Positions 54,394 to 64,000 of a stretch of 64,000 bases of DNA are shown piece by piece. Numbering within the stretch: position 1 is the stretch's first letter; every line of letters begins with the position of its first letter. The notes below the pieces were generated by a model. The model was not told the DNA's origin, did no database searches, and was given only the letters and a program-made list of their open reading frames with translations. The stretch is from Lacihabitans sp. CCS-44 (lineage in GTDB: Bacteria > Bacteroidota > Bacteroidia > Cytophagales > Spirosomataceae): NCBI RefSeq assembly GCF_024343735.1, contig NZ_RJUE01000056.1, positions 62,001 to 126,000 on the forward strand. Reading direction: 5' to 3'. The position numbers and the translations under genes were made by a program.

Positions 54394-54414
54394 ATTTTTA
54401 TCGCTAAAACTCTT

Positions 54415-55953
54415 TTATTTCTTTAAAGTCAAAACTAATACAGAATAAGCAGGTATCGAAAGTTTCAAAACACCTTTTTCTAGTTTCGTACCAGAAAAAT
54501 CTTTTACGGATACTTTGTTTGGCTGCTCAAAAGTATTGTGATCGCTGATGTTTGATGATGCCAAAATTTGCCCAGAAACTTTAGAAAAATCTTCACCTCT
54601 CAGACTGATTGTAATTTCGTGTGATTTGCGGTAATCAATATTGGTTATTGAAATATTCAATGCTCCCGAAGCGTCTTTTGATGCCGACGAAGAAACGGCT
54701 GTCAGTTTTTTACCACTGAATTCGTAAGTTGGCGATTCAATGGTCATGGGCACAAGTGTAGCATCTTGATGCACATTATACATTTTCATGACGTGAAATG
54801 TCGGAGTGAGCAACATTTTTTCTTCATTGGTCAAAATAACCGCCTGCAAAACATTGACGATTTGAGCTAAATTTGCTCCACGAACACGGTCTGCATGATT
54901 GTTGAATATATTGAGCGTAAGCCCTGCAATCATGGCATCACGCATGGTGTTTTGCTGATACAATGCTCCTTTGCCTTCGGCATCGGTGTCGTACCAACCG
55001 CCCCATTCGTCCACAATCAAATCAATTTTTTTCTCAGGGTCATATTTGTCCATAATGGTGCTGTGCTTGGTCACAAACTCTTCCATCTTCCAAGCTTCTT
55101 GCATGGTTTTGAAATAAGTTGATTCTGAAAAACCCACCGAAGGGCCTTTGGTTTCTACCCAACTCAACACCGAATAATGATGCAATGCCAGTGCCGACAT
55201 CTGACTATGCGGAATGTTTTTCATCAGCGTTTCTGTCCAATTAAAATCATCGCTACTTGCACCTGAGGCCACTTTGTAAAGTTTAGATTCTGGCGTAATG
55301 TCTTTCATAAATGTAGCATACTGACGATAGATATTCGCATAATACTCAGCCGTCATGTTTCCACCACAGCCCCAAGCCTCGTTACCAACTCCCCAAATTT
55401 TTACATTCCAAGGCTCTTTGCGTCCATTCTGGATTCTAAGATCAGACATTGGACTGCCAGTTGGCTGATTTACGTAACTTACCCAGTCTGCCAAATCTTT
55501 TACTGAACCACTCCCTACGTTACCAGCCAAATATGGCTCTGCCCCGATTCTCTCACACAAATCTAGAAAGTCGTGTGTACCAAAACTATTATCTTCGGTT
55601 ACACCACCCCACCAAACATTCACCATTTTTGGGCGATTTGCTTTTGGACCAATACCATCTTTCCATTGGTAAGCGTCTGCAAAACAACCACCTGGCCAAC
55701 GAAGGTTTGGCACTTTTAGCTCTTTCAAAGCTTGAATTACATCATTTCTTACACCTGCTGTGTTTGGAATCTTGGTATTGCTTTCGCCAATGTACATTCC
55801 TCCGTAAATACACCTGCCCAAATGTTCAGCAAAATGGCCATAAATATGTTTATTAATTTTGGTTTTGGCCAAATCAGTATTTAGTGTGATTTTGGTTTGT
55901 GAAAACCCGCTAATACACACCAATACAAAGGCTATTAAAAATAACTTTTTCAT
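54415..55953 (-). CDS. Alpha-N-arabinofuranosidase, GH51
   Basis: A 512-residue exported GH51 enzyme (signal ending ISGFSQ), shorter than its neighbour and without the inserted sandwich. Catalytic residues: acid/base Glu in IWGVGNEAWGCGG, nucleophile Glu in LIVDEWGGWYD. PNLRWPGGCFADAYQWKDGIG is typical of the family. First gene of the operon that runs to galM; a promoter with a palindromic operator lies 24 bases upstream. The two GH51 forms probably act on different linkages or chain lengths. Confidence 0.95.
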   Translation of the reverse strand: MKKLFLIAFVLVCISGFSQTKITLNTDLAKTKINKHIYGHFAEHLGRCIYGGMYIGESNTKIPNTAGVRNDVIQALKELKVPNLRWPGGCFADAYQWKDGIGPKANRPKMVNVWWGGVTEDNSFGTHDFLDLCERIGAEPYLAGNVGSGSVKDLADWVSYVNQPTGSPMSDLRIQNGRKEPWNVKIWGVGNEAWGCGGNMTAEYYANIYRQYATFMKDITPESKLYKVASGASSDDFNWTETLMKNIPHSQMSALALHHYSVLSWVETKGPSVGFSESTYFKTMQEAWKMEEFVTKHSTIMDKYDPEKKIDLIVDEWGGWYDTDAEGKGALYQQNTMRDAMIAGLTLNIFNNHADRVRGANLAQIVNVLQAVILTNEEKMLLTPTFHVMKMYNVHQDATLVPMTIESPTYEFSGKKLTAVSSSASKDASGALNISITNIDYRKSHEITISLRGEDFSKVSGQILASSNISDHNTFEQPNKVSVKDFSGTKLEKGVLKLSIPAYSVLVLTLKK

Positions 55954-55975
55954 GATACAAATTAAGATTGAAACA

Positions 55976-56016
55976 TAGATTGTGTAAAATTAACACAATC
56001 TAGTATTTTTAACAAA
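55976..56016 (-). promoter_or_regulatory. Promoter with palindromic operator for the arabinose operon
   Basis: On the minus strand, TTTG (56013-56016) and TAATTTTA (55985-55992) are separated by exactly 20 bases, fitting the Bacteroidota -33/-7 promoter (last -7 base A instead of G). The -7 box lies in a perfect palindrome: TAGATTGTGT (55976-55985) and ACACAATCTA (55993-56002) around a 7-base centre. No T-run follows, so it is not a terminator. The position fits a repressor that blocks the -7 box, probably responding to arabinose. The regulator gene is not in this window. Confidence 0.75.
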
Positions 56017-56102
56017 AATTTATTGAAATTATTATATTCTCTTAGGCAATTCAAATTTTGACATGAAATAATTAGTTTTCGAAAGAGAAATATCAAAACA
56101 GT

Positions 56103-56117
56103 ATGCAAGCCTTGCAT
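56103..56117. other. Perfect 7-bp palindrome ATGCAAG-C-CTTGCAT
   Basis: It lies 42 bases beyond the CotH stop. On the minus strand it is followed by ACTGTTTTG, a poor T-run, so it may be a weak terminator or a protein site; neither is certain. Confidence 0.4.
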
Positions 56118-56158
56118 GTTAAAATATTCATAAAGCGTTTCAATACCTAAAAATACAA

Positions 56159-57508
56159 TTACTCTTTTACAAAAATCGAAGCCGCGGTATGCCTTTCATT
56201 GATGTATTTGTCTAAACTCAAAACAGATTGAGTAAAACTTTGGGCGTTGGATAGGTGGCTATAGGGAGGTTTTTCTAAGGATGGTTCCATGAAATTAGGT
56301 TGTAAAATCGTTTTGTGCTTTTCGAGATATTCCTTCATTAAAGCTGGGTTAAAATGGCTTATTATGAACTCTTTAACTGAAGATTTATAAAAAGCAAAAT
56401 ATTCCGAATCATCGATCAAATAGCGTATTAACGGCCATTGACTGGTAACTTCATTCATATCAAAAGATAGGGCCGTTCGGTTGTTACCGCCTTTCATCTG
56501 AAAAGAGAGGTTCAAATCATAAGGCAAATAAGATAGTCTGCCATCAATATTTGCCAAAAAATAATTGTGCGTTATTTGCCCATATCCATCCCAGTTACCG
56601 ACTGTATTGTTAACAGCCAAATACTTCAGAAACCTTTCTACATCAAAAATTGCCTCCAAATCCTTTTTCCATTGTATTTTATCAGACAGCCGATTTCCGT
56701 TATTAAGGACGGTTACTAATCGTTTTACATCTTCATAGTCGGCTTGTTGCTTATTGTTTTGTTTTTCGAATAATGTCAAATTTAAGTTTTGAAAACTCGA
56801 CTCGGGTTTGTAAACGTTACCGACTTGTTTACCTGTTTGATTTTCCACCAAATGCTCGGCTACGGCTTCAATAACTTGATAAACCCCACAATATTTTGAA
56901 CCTTGACCAAAGTCAATATAAACCTTATAATTAGCCACCTTACATGCCAAAACTCCACTTTCTCGAAATAGACTAGTCAATAGTTTTTCTTTCATGAAAG
57001 TGTTGTCACCAAAACTTGGAGAAAATGATAATTCTCTGAAACCATAAAAACGTTGATTCTTGACTTCTTTATGTTCATCCTCAAACTCATCAAACTGAAG
57101 TTTGAATGGTAATTTGTAAATACCGCTTCGCCAACTCGAACTTAAAGATGCATTACCTTTTAAGCGAAACCCCACTTTCTTCCACGTATTTTCTCCTTGT
57201 TTAACCTCCGTCGACACATAAATAGGATCTCCTGGAACGGCATCAAGATTGGTAGCTTGCATGGGTGTAACACCCGGAATTGCAGTTTGACTACCAAATT
57301 TTCGGGCGATTCGACTCTCCATGTCTCGTTGAATTCTCTCCCAATTTTCTACACCTATGTGAATGCTAATCGTTCTGACTTCTTCCTCAGGAAAGACCCA
57401 TGGATAATCTGGACTGCTTCCAAAAGCCTTTTGAACATTGGGGTCGATGCTTTTATCACACGAAAACAGACACATTAGCAAAATAGCCACTAAAAACGCA
57501 GACCGCAT
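56159..57508 (-). CDS. CotH kinase family lipoprotein
   Basis: A 449-residue lipoprotein (LFSCDKS lipobox). RTISIHIGVENWERIQRD opens the domain; FRLKGNASLSSSWRSGIYKLPFK, DNTFMKEKLLTSLFRES, VYQVIEAV, NNTVGNWDGYGQITHNYFLAN and SYLPYDLNLSF match the order of conserved blocks in CotH kinases, atypical protein kinases best known from spore coats. In Bacteroidota the domain occurs in surface or secreted proteins with unknown substrate. It is transcribed toward the arabinose operon but separated by that operon's promoter. Confidence 0.8.
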   Translation of the reverse strand: MRSAFLVAILLMCLFSCDKSIDPNVQKAFGSSPDYPWVFPEEEVRTISIHIGVENWERIQRDMESRIARKFGSQTAIPGVTPMQATNLDAVPGDPIYVSTEVKQGENTWKKVGFRLKGNASLSSSWRSGIYKLPFKLQFDEFEDEHKEVKNQRFYGFRELSFSPSFGDNTFMKEKLLTSLFRESGVLACKVANYKVYIDFGQGSKYCGVYQVIEAVAEHLVENQTGKQVGNVYKPESSFQNLNLTLFEKQNNKQQADYEDVKRLVTVLNNGNRLSDKIQWKKDLEAIFDVERFLKYLAVNNTVGNWDGYGQITHNYFLANIDGRLSYLPYDLNLSFQMKGGNNRTALSFDMNEVTSQWPLIRYLIDDSEYFAFYKSSVKEFIISHFNPALMKEYLEKHKTILQPNFMEPSLEKPPYSHLSNAQSFTQSVLSLDKYINERHTAASIFVKE

Positions 57509-57727
57509 ATTTGAGTAGATAATGATTATAAATATAGAATATAAATAGGGAATCCAAGCATCTCACCTATCGTCAAATATAGCTGAATTAGCCATTATCT
57601 TTTTTATAATCGGTCAAAAAATTCTCTAAGCCGCTATCGGCCAATGGATGTTTAATCTATGCAACATAGCACTCAAAGAACCAATCTCTAGACCCAAAAA
57701 CAGAATCAATTGATTGGTACTTTGTAA

Positions 57728-58063
57728 TTACTGCTTGGTAATTTTCATTTCACCACGCTCACTTTTCAAAACAATTTCTTTGTCTGAAACTATCTCGCCA
57801 GTGTAACTCATTTTGTTACCATTTAAAGAAATACTGTATGAAATCTTTTTGCCATCAATAAGGCCTTCTTCCAATGTGGTTTCTCCAAATTGCGTTTTCC
57901 AAGTTCCTGTTAACTTGTTACCTTCTGCTTTGAAAGTGTAGTTTACTTCAAAAGTGCCATTTGGCGTTTCACGGGAACCTTTCCAGCTACCATCAATCGG
58001 GTTTTGGGCAAATGCGACTAAACTGGCAATTGATAAAAATAGAGAAAAAAATAGCTTTTTCAT
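57728..58063 (-). CDS. Small exported beta protein of unknown function
   Basis: A 111-residue protein with signal peptide (ending LVAFAQ) and a compact run of beta strands: NPIDGSWKGSRETPNGTFEVNYTF, LTGTWKTQFGETTLEEGLIDGKKISYSIS. The G-x-W repeats recall lipocalin-like or calycin sheets. No enzyme motif. Small proteins of this type occur beside glycoside hydrolases in Bacteroidota; I do not assign a function. Confidence 0.75.
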   Translation of the reverse strand: MKKLFFSLFLSIASLVAFAQNPIDGSWKGSRETPNGTFEVNYTFKAEGNKLTGTWKTQFGETTLEEGLIDGKKISYSISLNGNKMSYTGEIVSDKEIVLKSERGEMKITKQ

Positions 58064-58132
58064 AATTGAAAAATTGAGTTTTGGTTGAACATTTATTTAA
58101 AATAATCTGATTTTAAACTTTACAAAGGACTT

Positions 58133-59563
58133 TTAATGCACCCTAAAGTTCCATTTAGAATTATCGCTTGCAAAGTCGAATTCGGCAAGCGATGGCGTGC
58201 TATCTCCTGCAGATACCAATGCCAATTTTTTATTTGAATTGGGTACTATTTTGGGCATAATTCTGTACGTACCATCGGTCAGTTGATCTATTCTCCATAA
58301 TTGTTCTGGGCTACCTGTAAAGGCGGGGACAGTTATTAACTGAGCATCGGCAGTTGCGGTTAATGCTCGTTCTGTGCCTTCCAATACAATTTTGTAATAA
58401 GGCCCGCCTAAATAGCCCGTAGAATCTGGAGCATCCGTAATAGTCCATTTTTGGTGCGGTCTGTGCATATAATCTCCAATTCGTACATTGATGTTACCAT
58501 TTGGCCAATTTTTAATTACATCAGCTAATTCCTGATTAGGAACTGGTTTGATAGGGTCGTTATTAACTTGGCCAAAACCTCTTGGTGCATTCGCCATTCT
58601 TGTAAAATCTACTGCCAGTTCTAAACCATATCCTCTCCTTACCGATTCTATTTCATAAGTTCCCTCTTTAAATTTTTCACCAGCTACTGGCCACCCATCT
58701 TTCCAAACTATAGGAAGAATACCCAACACACTACGACCGCTCTGATCTAAATCCGCCTCATAATGGATTGACATTTTTTCAACTCCTTTTTCAAGAATTA
58801 CTCGTCCAAAATGCCCAGGACCAATCAATCTCCCACGAGTGGCCACCACCATTTTACCACCGCCTTCCATCATGCTTCTGCCAACATTATCAATGTAAGG
58901 CCCGGTTACTTTTTTAGAACGACCGACTACTACGTTGTAAGTTGAGTTTGCACCGTCGCAACAACTGCCATGGGTAGCAAGCAAATAATACCAGCCATCT
59001 CGATAGATCAAATCTGCTGCCTCGCACACTATGGCCACATCGACAGGTTTATTTCCTGCCTTGAGTTTTCCTGTTCTTGGATCTAACTCTATAATGCGAG
59101 TGTATCCATAATAAGTGCCATAAGCCAACCAAAGGCGGCCAGTTGTAGGGTCTAACATGATGCCTGGGTCGATGGCATCGTTTTCTTCATAGCCGTCTGA
59201 AGTAGCCACTATGATCGGCTCAGAATATTTAAAATCGGGCGATTTTGGATCTAGTGTTTTATTCCACATGGTATAAATGATACCCTTGTGTGAAGTACTG
59301 CCACCAGTTGCTCCATAAACCACCAAATATCTATCGCCAATTTTTATAACATCTGGGGCTGCTCCCCCACCTGGTCTTACGGCCCCGCCGTGCCATGTCC
59401 AACCGTCGTTGGAGATTAACCCTCCGCCTCCTGTTCCGAAGGTGTAGAATTTCCCTTCACACTCTACAATGGTTGAAGGGTCATGTATGAAAGGTTTTCC
59501 AATTTGACCTTTAACTGTATTTGTGAGTAATATTGATAAAAAAACTATTAGTTTAAATTTCAT
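58133..59563 (-). CDS. GH43 family arabinan hydrolase (endo-1,5-alpha-L-arabinanase-like) with ricin-like C-terminus
   Basis: A 476-residue exported protein (signal ending NTVKGQ). GH43 five-bladed propeller: base Asp28 in FIHDPST, pKa-tuning Asp in DAIDPGIMLD, acid Glu in VCEAADLIYRDGWYYL, and the blade motif GGAAPDVIKIGDRYLVVYG. After about residue 320 a beta-trefoil-like part with LEGTERALTATADAQ and EQLWRIDQLTDGTYRIMP suggests a ricin-type binding domain. It should cut the arabinan backbone to supply the GH51 enzymes. Confidence 0.9.
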   Translation of the reverse strand: MKFKLIVFLSILLTNTVKGQIGKPFIHDPSTIVECEGKFYTFGTGGGGLISNDGWTWHGGAVRPGGGAAPDVIKIGDRYLVVYGATGGSTSHKGIIYTMWNKTLDPKSPDFKYSEPIIVATSDGYEENDAIDPGIMLDPTTGRLWLAYGTYYGYTRIIELDPRTGKLKAGNKPVDVAIVCEAADLIYRDGWYYLLATHGSCCDGANSTYNVVVGRSKKVTGPYIDNVGRSMMEGGGKMVVATRGRLIGPGHFGRVILEKGVEKMSIHYEADLDQSGRSVLGILPIVWKDGWPVAGEKFKEGTYEIESVRRGYGLELAVDFTRMANAPRGFGQVNNDPIKPVPNQELADVIKNWPNGNINVRIGDYMHRPHQKWTITDAPDSTGYLGGPYYKIVLEGTERALTATADAQLITVPAFTGSPEQLWRIDQLTDGTYRIMPKIVPNSNKKLALVSAGDSTPSLAEFDFASDNSKWNFRVH

Positions 59564-59589
59564 TTCTTTGCTAAAATTTGGATTAGACT

Positions 59590-60345
59590 TTAATTTTTGC
59601 TGATGCTGATGCTTTTAACAGGCTTGCCTTTTTCATCAATAAAACGAAGACAAAAATTGGCCATGCCTGGGCCATTAATTACTGCTCCTCGAATAATATT
59701 TTTACCCTTTTTTAAGGTTAATAATGGTGAAGCCACATTGTCAACAATCATATCTCTGTCACCAGAAAGCATGAGAACTTCTTTACCATTGAGCCAAAAC
59801 ATTCCTCCCGAATTACAGCCAGCAGTCATTCTTACATTCTGTATTTCTTCTGGACAGTCAATTACTGTAACCAACCAAAAAAGTAATCCATACTTCGGTT
59901 TGTTGATGTCATAAGAAAAATTGAACAGATTAAAATTAAAGGTTTTACTATCTAAACCATACCATTTGAGATCTTGGTTGCCTACTTTTACCATTTCGCC
60001 ATCTTTAGGAACTACCAAATAATTATCCAAAAAATTATCTGTCTGAAATGTATTTCGGAGATAATTGTCTGTGAAGATATTATTTCGTGCTATGTCCTTC
60101 TTGATTGGTTCTAAAACCAACCACCTATGAACAAAACCATTGGTATAGGGTGCTATTTTAGTGTTGGTAGCAGTTGAAAAGTGCCTGCTTAAAGTATGTG
60201 TTGTATCACCTTTTATAGGAATTGGCGGCAAAGGAGGTCTTTGAAAACCAGGCGGTTGTCCTGTAGCTGTATTTACAAAAAATTGTAAACTAAACAGCGT
60301 AAAAAATGCCAAAACTGGATGCAATGATTTGCGTATTTTATTCAT
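59590..60345 (-). CDS. Exported beta-sandwich protein of unknown function
   Basis: A 251-residue protein with signal peptide (ending TATGQ) and a Pro-rich stretch (PPGFQRPPLPPIP). The rest reads as a jelly roll resembling the sugar-binding domain of GH2 or the N-terminal domain placed before Bacteroidota esterases: FVHRWLVLEPIKKDI, GLLFWLVTVIDCPEE, GGMFWLNGKEVLML, LTLKKGKNIIRGAVING. No catalytic domain follows. It may be a free-standing binding module; this is inference. Confidence 0.7.
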   Translation of the reverse strand: MNKIRKSLHPVLAFFTLFSLQFFVNTATGQPPGFQRPPLPPIPIKGDTTHTLSRHFSTATNTKIAPYTNGFVHRWLVLEPIKKDIARNNIFTDNYLRNTFQTDNFLDNYLVVPKDGEMVKVGNQDLKWYGLDSKTFNFNLFNFSYDINKPKYGLLFWLVTVIDCPEEIQNVRMTAGCNSGGMFWLNGKEVLMLSGDRDMIVDNVASPLLTLKKGKNIIRGAVINGPGMANFCLRFIDEKGKPVKSISISKN

Positions 60346-60427
60346 TTTTTGAATTATTAAAATATCTTTAAACTTATTTTAAATTGTACAGATTTTTTCT
60401 TTTTGTCAAAAAAATCACATTCGCCTT

Positions 60428-62374
<1,947 letters not shown>

Positions 62375-62380
62375 TCAATT

Positions 62381-63499
<1,119 letters not shown>

Positions 63500-63527
63500 T
63501 TATGAGGTTGAATAATTATTTTGAATG

Positions 63528-64000
63528 TCATTTAAAAAGCACCGGCAAAGTTTCATTGAGATATTGCTTCACATTCATCCAAGTATGTCCACCTGGGATA
63601 GCATAAGTTTTAACATTTATTTTCTTATCTTTCAAATATGCTTCCCATTCAGTTGTGCCTTTGTACAAGAAATCTTCAGTACCGATGCCCGACCATAAAA
63701 GTTTGAAATCTTTGTTGGTTTTAGCAGGATTTGCCGTAATGTTCGTAAAACTTTTGTCCATTTCGGCAGGAGAAATATATGACGCATAGCTACATACGTA
63801 AGCGAACTTATCGACATTGTTGAAGGCAGCACGGAGCGTTTGGCCGCCACCACGAGAGAAACCACCGATAGCACGGTTATCACGGTTGGTAATTACTCGA
63901 TAATTTTTCTCGACGTAAGGAATAATGTTCGTAATAAGGTCTGTTTCAAATAATTTCATGCGTTTGAGGGCATCTTCTCCATCACGACTCGTCACATCGG
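63528..64000 (-). CDS. CE1-type esterase, 5' part beyond the right edge
   Basis: The C-terminal 157 residues of an esterase domain, open to the edge. ITNIIPYVEKNYRVITNRDNRAIGGFSRGGGQT carries the nucleophile as GFSRGG rather than the GLSMGG of its two neighbours, and PGGHTWMNVKQYLNE holds the His. It resembles the first domain of the tandem esterase more than the second. Third esterase in a row in the same orientation. Confidence 0.9.
   Translation of the reverse strand, partial: DVTSRDGEDALKRMKLFETDLITNIIPYVEKNYRVITNRDNRAIGGFSRGGGQTLRAAFNNVDKFAYVCSYASYISPAEMDKSFTNITANPAKTNKDFKLLWSGIGTEDFLYKGTTEWEAYLKDKKINVKTYAIPGGHTWMNVKQYLNETLPVLFK

Overview
The window reads as chromosomal DNA of an aerobic Bacteroidota bacterium, most like the Cytophagales (Leadbetterella/Emticicia/Lacihabitans-type relatives; inferred, no database search possible). 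Signs: type IX secretion genes, an Alternative Complex III plus aa3 oxidase operon in Bacteroidota order, AT-rich intergenic DNA with TAnnTTTG-type -7 boxes instead of sigma70 boxes, weak ribosome binding sites, and a NUDIX-free arabinose locus with stacked glycoside hydrolases.

Layout. 1-5.9 kb: a T9SS-exported surface protein (type B sorting domain, running off the left edge) divergent from its probable PorP/SprF partner, then dsbD. 5.9-14.4 kb: MFS exporter, YifB/ComM ATPase, M28 and S9 peptidases, and an OmpA protein with seven TSP3 calcium repeats. 14.5-19.5 kb: a five-gene minus-strand carbohydrate module (HPS/KGPDC-like aldolase or decarboxylase, Zn-type dehydrogenase, SDR, TIM-barrel isomerase, Gfo/Idh oxidoreductase). 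19.8-36.3 kb: one long respiratory cluster, actABCDEF-coxBA-ctaA-ctaB-coxC-coxC-coxD-sco-DUF420-small Cys protein, which would pass electrons from menaquinol through ACIII to cytochrome oxidase. 36.5-38.5 kb: tRNA-Cys and rpsA. 38.7-40.05 kb: an IS110-family element. 40.3-44.7 kb: HNH nuclease, smpB with a structured leader, hflX, a FucP-type sugar transporter. 45-64 kb: an L-arabinose/arabinan utilisation locus, with GH51, GH43, CE1 esterases, araB, araA, araD, an SSS symporter and aldose epimerase.

The most exciting item is the IS110 element. The 260 bases before its transposase fold as a bridge RNA: a 5' hairpin followed by two internal loops. The guide segments can be read directly. Loop one carries a 10-base match to the left flank of the insertion site and a 5-base complement of the right flank. 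Loop two carries an 8-base match to the right end of the element and a 6-base complement of its left end. The target is a 20-bp tandem repeat still present as an array at the right junction, so donor, target and RNA can all be checked inside this one window.

Other points of interest: a terminator-ended structured leader in front of smpB; a perfect palindrome overlapping the -7 box of the arabinose operon promoter; a four-helix-bundle gene inserted as a repeat-flanked cassette between araB and araA; an intrinsic terminator that forces a later start for ctaA; and a pair of palindromic repeats around the galM terminator.
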